Below, one piece after another: positions 16,701 to 25,349 of a stretch of DNA of 64,000 nt. Numbering within the stretch: position 1 is the stretch's first letter; each line of letters starts with the position of its first letter. Position numbers and translations under genes: made by a program. Origin of the DNA: RUG12783 sp946409545 (lineage in GTDB: Bacteria > Bacillota_I > Bacilli_A > RF39 > UBA660); NCBI GenBank assembly GCA_946409545.1, contig CAMJWT010000004.1, positions 22,351 through 86,350 of the forward strand. The letters are read 5' to 3'. Below the pieces are notes generated by a model. The model was not told where the DNA came from and did no database searches. It saw nothing but the letters and a program-made list of their open reading frames with translations.

Positions 16701-18407
16701 ACCTAAATATGAAAACATATAAGACATATTGGTTGTGTCCTTTGTAATAAAGTTATTCAAATCTATAGTATTTACATTTCTAAAATAGTAAAAAGCATAA
16801 CTACTATCAGGATTGGCTTTTACTCCATCATCTTGGGCAATATATAATTCATATTTACCATTTTCGTCTTCGTCTTTATACCAAGCTATTACCGAACCGT
16901 TTCTTTCTGCAGAGACATCCCAAGAAGCAATTGCACTTTGAGGGACATTAATTTCATCTAATGTTGTGATACTTTCAAAGCTATCTCTACTTATACTTCT
17001 TCCAAAAGTTCTCGAAGTCGTACTATCATGTTTCATTAAAGTACCATCAAGTTTTATTCTTACCTCTCCATCCATTGTTTTAACTAACCGTTGTCTTGTC
17101 CAAGTACCTTGTATCACCACATCATGCGGTGGCATAATAAACATATCATCATTAATTAATTTTAATCCTATCAAACTTTCCCCATCTATATACCAACCCT
17201 TAAATATATATCCCGGACAAGATAACATATCTTGTCTTTTATTTACTGTTTGATACGCCATATATTCTTCAGTTTCAAATGTTGGTAAATCACACCCTTC
17301 AGGAGCATTTGTTTTATAATATACATTAAATGAATTTTTTAAAACAGGGGTTAAATCACTTTCAGTTGTTTTTTCGTTTTCTTCTGGCAATTTTGATACA
17401 ATTGTTTCGCTCTTATTCGTTGGATAAAATCCTCTTGTATTATGAAATTCTTCTTTTAATTTAAGATCTATAGTCATCTTAACATTACGGCCCGTTATAT
17501 ATTCATTTCCAAGATTCCAAGTTATCTTTTGAACACCATTTTCTACTTCTAGTGATACTTCTCCAAAAGGCACTTCAATATCATTAACAGATTCAACATA
17601 GAAATATTCATCATTTATATAATCAGTTACTACAAAACTATCATATGGAATTGGAGGAGTAGTTGCTTCAAATAAAACATTATTTAATGTATCTTGATTT
17701 GCAATAAATTGATTATCTGATATTTCAATTATTTCTTGAATTATATTTTTTCCCATTTCATATTGAATACCATTTATGGTCATATATGGGTATTTATCTT
17801 TTAAGATACCATATGTTGCGATTTGATTTGGTGTATCTTCATTTGGATAACCATCTGTTAAGAATAATAATACTAAATCTTTATTCTCATTTTTAACATA
17901 ATTCTCCATTACAGTATCAACATTTAATAAACCAGCATTATAATTTGTACAGCCTTTGTCAGTTAAATTCGTAATATAATTTACCATTTGATCTTTATCA
18001 TTGATAAATCCTGATATTACTTCAGATGTTGTATCGAATGTTATTAAAGCAATACTATTATGACTATCGGAAAGTAAATAATTCGTTAAATCAATTGCAT
18101 CTTGCTTTGCTCTATTTAGTTTACTTCCTGACATTGAACCAGATACATCCATGACAAAAATAACGTCTTTATACCTAACGTTAGATGTTTTCACTACCGA
18201 ACTAATATCAAAGGTTACTCTTGCCTTACCAAAATCTGTCCATTCAGCTGATTTATCTATATGCCATGAACCAGGATTGTTATAATCACTACTTTGTATT
18301 TCTACTTTTTTTATTCCTTGTGTATAAGTAAGTGAAAAAGATCTACTTATAAATATAACTAGAATTGGTATTATTAATAATATAAACAAGTATTTCTTAT
18401 TCTTCAT
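13782..18407 (-). CDS. Giant secreted VWA protein with ~30 BspA-type (DUF285) repeats
   Basis: A 1541-residue exported protein and the largest gene here. Residues 1-26 are a signal peptide or anchor. Residues ~80-260 form a von Willebrand A domain with an intact MIDAS: DVSGS (87-91), Thr in GCTNYN (~154) and TDG (~185). Residues ~350-440 contain an InlB-like GYIFKGWYIDGE module. Residues ~560-1475 are about 30 tandem modules of 29-30 residues (NMSSMFSSAGYNATTW then xIGDLSxWDTSKVT), a long version of the BspA/DUF285 lipoprotein repeat. The end has no LPXTG or membrane segment, so the way it stays on the cell is unclear. The combination suggests metal-dependent adhesion. A GAGGT ribosome site precedes the start, and the gene has its own terminator. 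Confidence 0.9.
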   Translation of the reverse strand: MKNKKYLFILLIIPILVIFISRSFSLTYTQGIKKVEIQSSDYNNPGSWHIDKSAEWTDFGKARVTFDISSVVKTSNVRYKDVIFVMDVSGSMSGSKLNRAKQDAIDLTNYLLSDSHNSIALITFDTTSEVISGFINDKDQMVNYITNLTDKGCTNYNAGLLNVDTVMENYVKNENKDLVLLFLTDGYPNEDTPNQIATYGILKDKYPYMTINGIQYEMGKNIIQEIIEISDNQFIANQDTLNNVLFEATTPPIPYDSFVVTDYINDEYFYVESVNDIEVPFGEVSLEVENGVQKITWNLGNEYITGRNVKMTIDLKLKEEFHNTRGFYPTNKSETIVSKLPEENEKTTESDLTPVLKNSFNVYYKTNAPEGCDLPTFETEEYMAYQTVNKRQDMLSCPGYIFKGWYIDGESLIGLKLINDDMFIMPPHDVVIQGTWTRQRLVKTMDGEVRIKLDGTLMKHDSTTSRTFGRSISRDSFESITTLDEINVPQSAIASWDVSAERNGSVIAWYKDEDENGKYELYIAQDDGVKANPDSSYAFYYFRNVNTIDLNNFITKDTTNMSYMFSYLGYNNSTFDFDFSNLNVSNVTTMASMFASAGYKATTWDVGDLSGWDTSKVTNMSSMFSSAGYTSSIFDLNCLNDWDTSKVTNMSSMFSSAGYNAATFNLNLSDLDTSSVTNMSSMFLKTGYKSTTVNVNLVGWNNALVTNMDNMFDYLGYSATTANIDLSNWKNPSMTKYKSLFSNIFYDAKTTVTINLSNWESPNVTDFSSMFNDLCHRHYVDYDGYLNLEYDYGAKNVTINLTNFDTSNARDMNNMFYKAGYKSLNFEIIGLDTLDTSKVTNMSSMFSLSGRYSTTTWNIGDLSDWDTSNVINMGSMFASAGYSAPTWNIGDLSDWDTSKVTNMASMFASAGYNATTWDIGDLSNWDTSKVTSMSSMFLNAGYSATTWNPGDLSDWDTSSVTNMSSMFSKAGYSAPTFNLNLSDWDTSKVTNMSSMFSSAGYNATTWNIGNINNWDTSKVTNMTSMFVSAGYRATTWDISDLGDWDTSSVTTMYYMFASAGYNATTWSVGDISGWDTSKVTDMASMFSKAGYKATTWNVGNLDNWNTTKVSGMSYMFNEAGYNATTWNIGDLSGWDTSKVTKMNNMFYKTGYKATTWDIGDLDNWTTSSVTTMEAMFNEAGYSATTWNIGDLSGWDTSKVTNMTSMFSKAGYKATTWDIGDLDNWAIGNVDSISYMFNEAGYSATTWNIGDLSNWNISKIKSLYQMFSYAGYSATTWDIGNLNNWDTSNVTSMYCMFSNAGYSATTWNIGNLSNWNTSKVTSMYSMFYGAGYSATMWNIGDLSNWDTSKVTTMYRMFNNAGYNSTTWSIGTLTNWNTSLVTTMNSMFYGAGYNAEEFTLDLSNWNTSKVTNMSYMFYQAGYNSTTWGIGTLTNWDTSKVTEVYSMFYGAGHNATTWNDMGTLNLYAGKFSRMFYDCSGAKLILNMYVNTSNSSYYADIFKNAATTEGAEIIVNYSSGASNYVDRYIATKSSNSNVVKGELLS
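13980..16730 (-). repeat. ~30 tandem coding repeats of 87-90 bp
   Basis: In-frame repeats coding for residues ~560-1475 of the VWA protein. The most regular copies lie in the central and C-terminal part (roughly 14040-15840); the first ten or so are more diverged. Copies share the codons for MF..AGY.ATTW and WDTSKVT but differ at many third positions, so most are not very recent. Confidence 0.9.
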
Positions 18408-18465
18408 ATACTACCTCAATTATAATTGTATAATATTTAACGATAAAAATCTATTATTAATGTAT

Positions 18466-18497
18466 AAAAAAAAATAATAAAAATTATTATTTTTTTA
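18466..18497 (-). terminator. Intrinsic terminator of the sulfotransferase/ABC operon
   Basis: Inverted repeat AAAAAATAATAA/TTATTATTTTTT followed by Ts on the minus strand. It is all A/T, but long and followed by a good T-run. Confidence 0.65.
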
Positions 18498-18507
18498 TAA
18501 CATAAAT

Positions 18508-19629
18508 TTATATAATTGTAATTATCAACATAATCATATACAAAGCAACATATATTATATTGAATTTCTCTATTCCATTCCTTAAATATATTATCATGTT
18601 CATTAAAGAAATAAATATATTTAAAATTATTATCAAAACTATATATAAAATATTAATTTTTAAAAACAATAAAAATATCGATAATATTAAAATTGGAATT
18701 ACATTTATTATAATATTAATTATAATTCTTTCTTTTAAATATACTTTTTTATTATTTTTATAAAACGAAAATACACTTAGTTTTTTATCACATTCGTCAA
18801 ATATTTCGAAAGAAATTGTTTGATTCAACAATAATATTATTAAAAACAAGAAAACGATATTATTATTCAAAAAGTCATGAGTCGAATTATAAAGAATAAT
18901 ATTTTGATTGCAAAAATAAATTAATAATCCAAAAATTAAAAAAGTAATTAATAATTCTATAAAGAAAATATTAAATCTTTTAATATTTCTAAAAATTGAT
19001 AATAAATTTAAACCCATATTATTTTTTTTAATTATTAATTTATTATTATCAATAGCTAAATTCTTTACTATTTTATTATTTATCAAAAAATAAAATATTA
19101 TATTTAATCCTATAACTATACATACCGGGAACACTAAATTGTAGATATATATTTGAAATATCGTTAGTGAAATCAAAAAAATAGATAATAAAATAATTAA
19201 TTTCTTATTGATGAATTTCATAAATGATTGACATGACATCAAAGCTAATAATATAGTAGAAACAATATCAAATCCAATTAGCAATAATGAAATAAAATTT
19301 ACAATAAACAAAAACAAATTTTCAAAAATAATAAGACTATTATAATAATATTTTTTATTAATATTTAATGACCAGATTAACTGTTGATCTATCATTCTAT
19401 CATCAAATACATTTTTAAAAATATTCATAGTAATAAATATATTATAAAACAAAAAGATATTATTTGTTTTTCGATATATTGAAAACAATAACAGATTAAG
19501 TAAAAAATATTTAACAAAAATAATTGGTAAAAAAAGAATACCTATTTTTAAATTTACTTTAAAAATATTAATTAAATAATAATTAATTTTATTTACATAA
19601 TAATCTTTTTTTAAAATAATGTACTTCAT
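18508..19629 (-). CDS. Polytopic membrane protein, probable ABC transporter permease
   Basis: A 373-residue, highly hydrophobic protein with roughly ten membrane helices and very few charged residues between them; the codons are extremely A/T-rich. No permease motif can be named. Its role as the membrane half of an ABC transporter is inferred from its place: the ATG overlaps the TGA of the ATPase gene (ATGA), so the two are made together. The size and helix number fit an ABC-2-like exporter whose halves form a dimer. It is the last gene of a five-gene operon with two arylsulfotransferase-like proteins. Confidence 0.75.
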   Translation of the reverse strand: MKYIILKKDYYVNKINYYLINIFKVNLKIGILFLPIIFVKYFLLNLLLFSIYRKTNNIFLFYNIFITMNIFKNVFDDRMIDQQLIWSLNINKKYYYNSLIIFENLFLFIVNFISLLLIGFDIVSTILLALMSCQSFMKFINKKLIILLSIFLISLTIFQIYIYNLVFPVCIVIGLNIIFYFLINNKIVKNLAIDNNKLIIKKNNMGLNLLSIFRNIKRFNIFFIELLITFLIFGLLIYFCNQNIILYNSTHDFLNNNIVFLFLIILLLNQTISFEIFDECDKKLSVFSFYKNNKKVYLKERIIINIIINVIPILILSIFLLFLKINILYIVLIIILNIFISLMNMIIYLRNGIEKFNIIYVALYMIMLIITII

Positions 19630-20228
19630 TTTATTAATTCTTTCTTTGAAATCAATTTCAATTTGTGATTTTCTAGTAATAATACATCATCACAAACATT
19701 ATCTATTAGATTATAATCATGTGATGTAATAATAATAATTTTATTATCTTTTTTGTTTTTAATTATCGTTTCACATTTTTTTCTAGAATTTTGATCCATG
19801 TTTGAAAATGGTTCATCTAATAAAAGAATCTTATCAAAAGAATTAACCGCAATTAAAAATTGTACTTTACTTATTGTTCCTAATGAACAATTTTTTATAA
19901 GCTTATTTTGATCATCTTGTTTTATTTTTAAATCATCTAACTTATTTAAATATTTCTCTCCTAGTGAAAAATCAATTAATTCGATAGGAGTTAAAAATTC
20001 TGGTAATAATGGTGGTGAAGTAACATATGAAACATCAAACGTTTCTTTGTCTAAAAGAATCTTTCCATTATAGTTTATTCTATTAGCAATACAATTCAAA
20101 AGAGTTGTTTTGCCACTACCATTATCACCGATAATACCATATATTCTCCCTTCTTCAAAGGAAAAAGAAATATTATCTAAAACAATATCTTTATTGTATG
20201 ATTTAAACAAATTATTAATGTTTAACAT
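19626..20228 (-). CDS. ABC transporter ATP-binding protein
   Basis: A 200-residue single-domain ABC ATPase. Walker A is GDNGSGKT (34-41), Walker B is ILLLDEP (134-140) and the switch His is in TSHDYNLIDN (~170). The signature motif is degenerate: CSLGT (114-118) replaces LSGGQ, as in some dedicated exporters and self-protection ABCs. Arg/Lys-rich C-terminal extensions are absent. GGGGG precedes the ATG. It lies 9 bases after the 20238 gene and overlaps the permease gene. The exported or extracted substrate is unknown. Confidence 0.88.
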   Translation of the reverse strand: MLNINNLFKSYNKDIVLDNISFSFEEGRIYGIIGDNGSGKTTLLNCIANRINYNGKILLDKETFDVSYVTSPPLLPEFLTPIELIDFSLGEKYLNKLDDLKIKQDDQNKLIKNCSLGTISKVQFLIAVNSFDKILLLDEPFSNMDQNSRKKCETIIKNKKDNKIIIITSHDYNLIDNVCDDVLLLENHKLKLISKKELIK

Positions 20229-20237
20229 AATATCCCC

Positions 20238-21602
20238 CTAGAACTTATATACTCTATATATATAAGATGATTCTAAATATTTAAATGAAAATAATACTTC
20301 ACCAGTTTTTAAATTTATTTCTTCAAAATTAGAATTAGCTGAATCATTAAAAGCCCCATATGATATAACATATATATCATCATTAATTGGATATGCACTA
20401 GAATAGATTCCAGAAAGAACAGGTAAACTATAAGTTTTATACTCCTTAATCTTTCTTTCGTCTTCATCTATTTTAAACTCGACAATTGAACTTTTCAAAT
20501 TAGATACTTTAGTTGTTGCTTCATTTATTCCATTAACAGAATCATTATTACTATATACAATATATTTATCTTTATATTTTTCAATAGCATGTTGATTTTT
20601 AAAGATTTCTTTATCAAACATATTATTAGTTCCATTTAATATCCAAATTGGCTCACCTGTTTTTCGATCGATTTTCATTATTTCACTAGTATTTCTAAAG
20701 CTTACAAGTAAATTATCATCACTATCTATTTTGAAAGAATTAAAATGCAAACTATCATCATAGTTATAAATCATATCATATTTTTCTTCAGAATATTCCC
20801 ATATTTTTTTCCCATTTTTAAATTCACCAATTATTATTTTTTTATCATTTGTATTTTCTATGATATCATCTTTTTCATAATAACTAACTATAAACCAATC
20901 CAAATCTAGCATAATGTAATCATGTAAATTAAGATTATAGTTATTACTTAAAGAGAATTTTTTTACTAAATTATAATTTTCATCTAATACATTAATACTA
21001 TAAACTAAATTATTATTTTCAATATTAGAATTATCAATCTCAACATTAGAATCAATATATGTATAATATGTTTTATTGTTTATTAATTCTTTCTTAAAAA
21101 TATATGTTCGAGCATTGGTCTTTTTATAGAAAGTTACTTTTCCCTGATTATTCAATTTATAAATATAATTTACATTCGACGTATATGTTGTTAAATAATA
21201 ATCACCTTTTGTTTTAGATTCTCCAGAAGTTTTATACTCTGGAAAAAATTCTGGTAATAAATATATTTTATAATTTTTATATTTGGATGCATTATTATAT
21301 TTTATAGATACTGTTAAAAAACTATATCGATCTATTTCTTTTTTACCACAATTTTTATAAAATAGTATTCTTTTACCATCAATTTTTATTTTTTCTTTAT
21401 TTCTAAAACTTTTAATTATTAAATCTTTTTCATTGTTAAAGGAATCCAAATATAAAATTTCATCAGTACTATTTTCATAAAAATCCATTTTTTGATTACC
21501 AAACCACAAAGTTACATAATCATTTGTATCGTAATATCGATAACATATTACACTAATAACAAAGATTACTATTACTAAAGTCAAGTATCTAACTATTTTC
21601 AT
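20238..21602 (-). CDS. Membrane-anchored arylsulfotransferase-like beta-propeller protein (short form)
   Basis: A 454-residue protein with an N-terminal membrane helix (about 5-22) and an extracytoplasmic domain. The region ~230-440 reads like the arylsulfotransferase (ASST) propeller: LHDYIMLD, LHFNSFKIDSDDNLLVSFR, IDRKTGEPIWILNG, KNQHAI and then a repeat of propeller blades. The His/His/Arg/His positions expected of the ASST active site are all present (LHD, LHF, SFR, QHA). ASST enzymes move sulfate between phenolic compounds without PAPS. The N-terminal ~200 residues do not show the usual ASST N-domain clearly. It is a paralogue of the 22333 protein. Its start overlaps the end of the DUF6273-like gene by 14 bases. 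Confidence 0.72.
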   Translation of the reverse strand: MKIVRYLTLVIVIFVISVICYRYYDTNDYVTLWFGNQKMDFYENSTDEILYLDSFNNEKDLIIKSFRNKEKIKIDGKRILFYKNCGKKEIDRYSFLTVSIKYNNASKYKNYKIYLLPEFFPEYKTSGESKTKGDYYLTTYTSNVNYIYKLNNQGKVTFYKKTNARTYIFKKELINNKTYYTYIDSNVEIDNSNIENNNLVYSINVLDENYNLVKKFSLSNNYNLNLHDYIMLDLDWFIVSYYEKDDIIENTNDKKIIIGEFKNGKKIWEYSEEKYDMIYNYDDSLHFNSFKIDSDDNLLVSFRNTSEIMKIDRKTGEPIWILNGTNNMFDKEIFKNQHAIEKYKDKYIVYSNNDSVNGINEATTKVSNLKSSIVEFKIDEDERKIKEYKTYSLPVLSGIYSSAYPINDDIYVISYGAFNDSANSNFEEINLKTGEVLFSFKYLESSYIYRVYKF

Positions 21603-22332
21603 TTTTTAACACATAAGGATTATCCTTAGTCCCCTTTCCTTTTAATAAATATACATCATCTTTTAAATATAAAGCTGGTCTTAAATTATCACATCTTTCA
21701 TTCTTGATAAAAGTTTTATTAACACATAAATCATTGTAAATAGCATATTCGTAATCAATATACAAATAGTTACTATTTTTATTAATCCAAAAATAGATAT
21801 TTAAGTACTCATCAAAGTCAACATATAATGATGCATTAACTATATCTTTAAGATCTAATAACCAAATATAATAATCTTTATAATACTCTTTTATTTTCTC
21901 TATATCTTTTTTTGTTTTTAAATCTTTATAATTACAATTTGTTAAATTAAAGCTATGATAACTAATTAAGTCTTTATCTAAAGAATTATAAAATTTAGTA
22001 TCTAATTCTTCCAATGAATAATTTGATAAAATATCATCTAAAACAACTTTAATAGTTCCATCGTTTTCTAAAGAAATAATACGCCATAATCTATCACTAA
22101 ACAAAATATAATTATTACATATTCCTTTAAAAACATATCTATCATTATCTTTATAAAGACCTGAACCAGTTGTTACAACATTGTTAATATTTAATAATCG
22201 TTCAGATAAAGAGTCACCTACATTATCTATTTTATTTAAATACTCTTCTCTATTATCTCTATAAATATCATAAAAGATTGATATCCCATAAATAATTGTA
22301 ATAATAAATAAAATAAAATGATATTTTTTCAT
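21589..22332 (-). CDS. Membrane-anchored DUF6273-like protein
   Basis: A 247-residue protein with an N-terminal anchor helix (about 4-20). The body resembles secreted proteins annotated as DUF6273: a YILFSDRLWRIISL strand with DGTIKVVL, a middle section with DLISYHSF, and the ending LRPALYLKDDV...GTKDNPYVL. Function is unknown; in this family the pattern recurs in exported proteins of gut Firmicutes. It abuts the end of the 22333 gene with no gap and overlaps the next gene, so the three are tightly coupled and probably act in the same place outside the membrane. Confidence 0.7.
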   Translation of the reverse strand: MKKYHFILFIITIIYGISIFYDIYRDNREEYLNKIDNVGDSLSERLLNINNVVTTGSGLYKDNDRYVFKGICNNYILFSDRLWRIISLENDGTIKVVLDDILSNYSLEELDTKFYNSLDKDLISYHSFNLTNCNYKDLKTKKDIEKIKEYYKDYYIWLLDLKDIVNASLYVDFDEYLNIYFWINKNSNYLYIDYEYAIYNDLCVNKTFIKNERCDNLRPALYLKDDVYLLKGKGTKDNPYVLKNENS

Positions 22333-24183
22333 TTAAACTCCAAAGTTTAATACTTTTTTAGTATCAAACATATTACCATTAACTTCAATATATAATGCAT
22401 ATAATCCATCGTTTTTATATACGTTGATAGAACTTACAAACTCCTTATTATCTTTTTCTTTATAATTATATATATATGTCTTATTTCTTTTAGATACTAA
22501 ATATATATTAATTTCATCGTCTTCTTGAAAATTGCCATTAAGTGAGATTCTATTATTATATAGACTTACTTCTATATCTGTATCTCCACTATTTTTTAAT
22601 TTTTTGGCAATCGATGATGTTTTAACCCAACTTGTTTCATCCATGGAACTAAGCTTCTTATAATCACAGACTTCATAATTCTTAGTTTCATCTAAATAAA
22701 AATCAACTTTATAAGTTCGATATATTAAATCTTTTGTATTAGCTCGAAATAACACTTTATCATCTTTATCTAATTCAACAACAATTCCTCGTAGATATTT
22801 TTCATCATTAAGAGATACTTTATCATGACCTTTTTTACTTATAGACCAGCCATAAGTAATTAATTTATTACCATTCTTTAAAATTTCAAAGGCTCCTGCA
22901 ACTTTAGAAAATTCATTTTTGCTATTATCATACTCCCATATTTTTCTTATCTCATTATCTTTTATTTCATACATTTCAGCAGCAGTATATAAATTTTTAT
23001 ACTCAGCAATTGTAGATTTAATATTAAACATATCATAATTATTATTGTGTATAGTTAAAATATTTCCATCTAAGTGTGCTGTATGTTGTCCTGATGGATA
23101 ATTTCCTTCATAGGATAATAAATATTTTTTAAAACTATCTGAATATAATTTAGGATTACCAAAAATCCATTTGATTTCTTCGGTATTTAAATTCAACATT
23201 ATAATCGAATTAAAACCTCTTGATGAAATTAACAAATCTCCAGTATCTTCATCATATTCAGCTGAATTACAAACAAAATCAAAATGATTTCCAAAACTAT
23301 CAACCCACTTCTTATCGATTTTGGCCATAACATTATACATGTCTAATTCTTTTTCAATAAGACCTGTTTTCAAATTTAAAATATAAATATTCGATTCTAG
23401 ATATTTAGAATTATCATCATTTCCAAGTACAAGTATTCTATTATTTTTTAATTGAACTATTTCATGATGATAACCATATGAAGATACATACTCTTCATGA
23501 ATTTTACCTAAATAATCCATTTTAAGAATACTTGGATAATTAATTTTAATACCATTTGCACCTTGAAATTTATCACTTATATAAAAAGTATCATTAGTAA
23601 TATACTCGATATCTCCTGCATAATCTCCTCTTATAAACCACATTAAATTCCCGTTTTTATCATAAATACGATTATTTGTAAAATTAGTCGATATCAAATA
23701 TAGTTTCTCTAAATTATTGGACGTTTTTTCAACATTAAATGAATTACCTGTATATTTTTCAGTTTTTATTTCAAACACTTTAGAAGAATTATTAGTTTTT
23801 AATTCAATTTTATTATTATAATCTGGCTTTAATCCATAAATGGGAATAAAATGATCAAAAGATTTCTCCATTGTTGTAACTTTTTTATCATTTATTACAA
23901 CATCTACTTTTTCACTAGTATTAGTGCTGAAAATTATCAATGCTGTTAAAGGGGATATCTCATATGGATTTAATAAAACTTGTGCATCATCTAACGAATG
24001 CTTTTCCTTAATTATCTTCCTAATTTTATCATCTATCTTTTTTTGCTTTAGAATAATATCATCATTTGCATATATTATTTCTTTATTTTCTAAAAAAGGC
24101 TTTCCATAATTGTTATCATAAGTCTTAAATACAACAATAACTATTATAATTACTAAAATAAATATAAATATCTTTTTCTTCAT
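22333..24183 (-). CDS. Membrane-anchored arylsulfotransferase-like protein (ASST family)
   Basis: A 616-residue protein anchored by an N-terminal helix. The ATG at 24183 is chosen: GGGTGAT lies 8-9 bases upstream, whereas the in-frame GTG at 24195 is part of that ribosome site. Residues ~68-145 match the small beta-domain that precedes the ASST propeller (NPYEISPLTALIIF... KVFEIKT). The propeller follows, with YHHEIVQL (His 239/240), NHFDFVCNS (His 300), LLISSR (Arg 322) and SGQHTAHL (His 367); these match the His/His/Arg/His set of bacterial arylsulfate sulfotransferases, where the last His carries the sulfate. Most characterised ASSTs are periplasmic; here the enzyme would face the outside. 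First gene of the 24183-18508 operon. Confidence 0.82.
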   Translation of the reverse strand: MKKKIFIFILVIIIVIVVFKTYDNNYGKPFLENKEIIYANDDIILKQKKIDDKIRKIIKEKHSLDDAQVLLNPYEISPLTALIIFSTNTSEKVDVVINDKKVTTMEKSFDHFIPIYGLKPDYNNKIELKTNNSSKVFEIKTEKYTGNSFNVEKTSNNLEKLYLISTNFTNNRIYDKNGNLMWFIRGDYAGDIEYITNDTFYISDKFQGANGIKINYPSILKMDYLGKIHEEYVSSYGYHHEIVQLKNNRILVLGNDDNSKYLESNIYILNLKTGLIEKELDMYNVMAKIDKKWVDSFGNHFDFVCNSAEYDEDTGDLLISSRGFNSIIMLNLNTEEIKWIFGNPKLYSDSFKKYLLSYEGNYPSGQHTAHLDGNILTIHNNNYDMFNIKSTIAEYKNLYTAAEMYEIKDNEIRKIWEYDNSKNEFSKVAGAFEILKNGNKLITYGWSISKKGHDKVSLNDEKYLRGIVVELDKDDKVLFRANTKDLIYRTYKVDFYLDETKNYEVCDYKKLSSMDETSWVKTSSIAKKLKNSGDTDIEVSLYNNRISLNGNFQEDDEINIYLVSKRNKTYIYNYKEKDNKEFVSSINVYKNDGLYALYIEVNGNMFDTKKVLNFGV

Positions 24184-24291
24184 AATTAAAATCACCCATA
24201 TAGTATTATATTTGTCATTATATACCTATATGACTTATTTTATCATAATTAGAAAAGGTTTTAAACATATTGAACATCAACTAACAAATAA

Positions 24292-24320
24292 AAAAAAGAG
24301 TCTATTGATTAGACTCTTTT
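24292..24320 (-). terminator. Intrinsic terminator after mscL
   Basis: Inverted repeat AAAAGAGTCTA/TAGACTCTTTT with a T-run on the minus strand, just after the mscL stop codon. Confidence 0.85.
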
Positions 24321-24323
24321 GTT

Positions 24324-24698
24324 TTATTTTTGTTTTTTTAATAAATCACGAATGTCTTCTAGTAATTTAACTTCATCACTCTTAGCTGGTTTTTCTTCTT
24401 CTTTTTCTTTCTTCTTAGTTAATTTGTTAACAGCTTTAACCATTAAGAAGATAACTAAAGCGATAATCAAGAAATTAATAATAGCTTGAATGAAGTTACC
24501 ATAAGCAAGTGTAGCGTCACCAACTTTAACTGATAAGTTAGTTACATCAACACCACCTGTGATTATTCCAACTAAAGGCATAATGATATCATTAACAAGA
24601 CTTGTAATAATTGCACCAAAAGCTGCACCAATAATTACACCTACAGCCATGTCCATTACATTACCTTTATTAATGAACTCTTTAAATTCCTTAATCAT
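24324..24698 (-). CDS. mscL: Large-conductance mechanosensitive channel
   Basis: A 124-residue full-length MscL. The N-terminal FKEFINKGNVMDMAVGVIIG segment, the first pore helix with its GxxxG-type small residues (GAAFGAIITSLVNDIIMP), the periplasmic-side loop, the second helix (FIQAIINFLIIALVIF) and the charged C-terminal bundle are all present. It forms a pentameric channel in the membrane that opens on sudden osmotic downshift. It lies 14 bases after upp on the same strand and ahead of a strong terminator, so upp-mscL is a likely transcript. Confidence 0.96.
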   Translation of the reverse strand: MIKEFKEFINKGNVMDMAVGVIIGAAFGAIITSLVNDIIMPLVGIITGGVDVTNLSVKVGDATLAYGNFIQAIINFLIIALVIFLMVKAVNKLTKKKEKEEEKPAKSDEVKLLEDIRDLLKKQK

Positions 24699-24712
24699 TA
24701 TGATTCTCCTTT

Positions 24713-25339
24713 CTACTTAGTTCCATATATACGGTCCCCTGCATCTCCTAAGCCTGGAACAATATAACCAATATCATTTAGTTTTTCATCAAGTTGAGCA
24801 CAATAAATTTGAACATCAGGATGATCCTTCTTTATTCTTTCAATACCACATGGAGCAGCTATAACACATAAGAATTTAATTTTCTTAACGCCATCTTTTT
24901 TAAGCATTTCAATAGCAGCACTTCCACTTCCACCAGTTGCAAGCATTGGATCAAGTAAGAATACTTCTTTTTTCTTAGCATTCTTTGGAAGTTTGCAATA
25001 ATATCTAACTGGTTCTAATGTTTCTTCATTACGATAAAGTCCAATATGACCAATTTTAGCATTTGGCATAACTTCAAGTACACCATCTACCATACCCATT
25101 CCAGCACGAAGAATTGGTACAAATGCATAATCATTTTCATCTACTTGATAACCAGTTGTTTCTGCCATTGGTGTTTTAACTTTAATCTTTTTTAACTTAG
25201 CATCTTTAAGTGCTTCATAACAAAGTAAACTTGCTATTTCAGCTACTAATTCACGAAACTCCTTTGTACTTGTTTTCTCATTTCTTAAAATTGATATTTT
25301 GTGTTTAACCATTGGATGGTCTAAAATAATCTCTTTCAT
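24713..25339 (-). CDS. upp: Uracil phosphoribosyltransferase
   Basis: A 208-residue full-length Upp. It joins uracil with PRPP to make UMP in pyrimidine salvage. The PRPP-binding loop is LLDPMLATGGSG, and the uracil-binding C-terminus (YIVPGLGDAGDRIYGTK) is typical, as is the FVPILRAGMGMVDG block. A GGAGG ribosome site and a strong promoter with a 5' hairpin precede it. cmk, further up the same strand, provides the related CMP/UMP-type kinase step. Confidence 0.97.
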   Translation of the reverse strand: MKEIILDHPMVKHKISILRNEKTSTKEFRELVAEIASLLCYEALKDAKLKKIKVKTPMAETTGYQVDENDYAFVPILRAGMGMVDGVLEVMPNAKIGHIGLYRNEETLEPVRYYCKLPKNAKKKEVFLLDPMLATGGSGSAAIEMLKKDGVKKIKFLCVIAAPCGIERIKKDHPDVQIYCAQLDEKLNDIGYIVPGLGDAGDRIYGTK

Positions 25340-25349
25340 TTTCCTCCTT

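Noticed and set aside
13980..16730. Regular ~90-bp repeats as a possible CRISPR array
   Set aside because: Repeats are coding, in frame, imperfect and have no constant repeat/variable spacer layout.
18508..20228. Lantibiotic self-immunity ABC transporter
   Set aside because: There is no lanthipeptide precursor or modification enzyme nearby; the degenerate signature motif alone is not enough.
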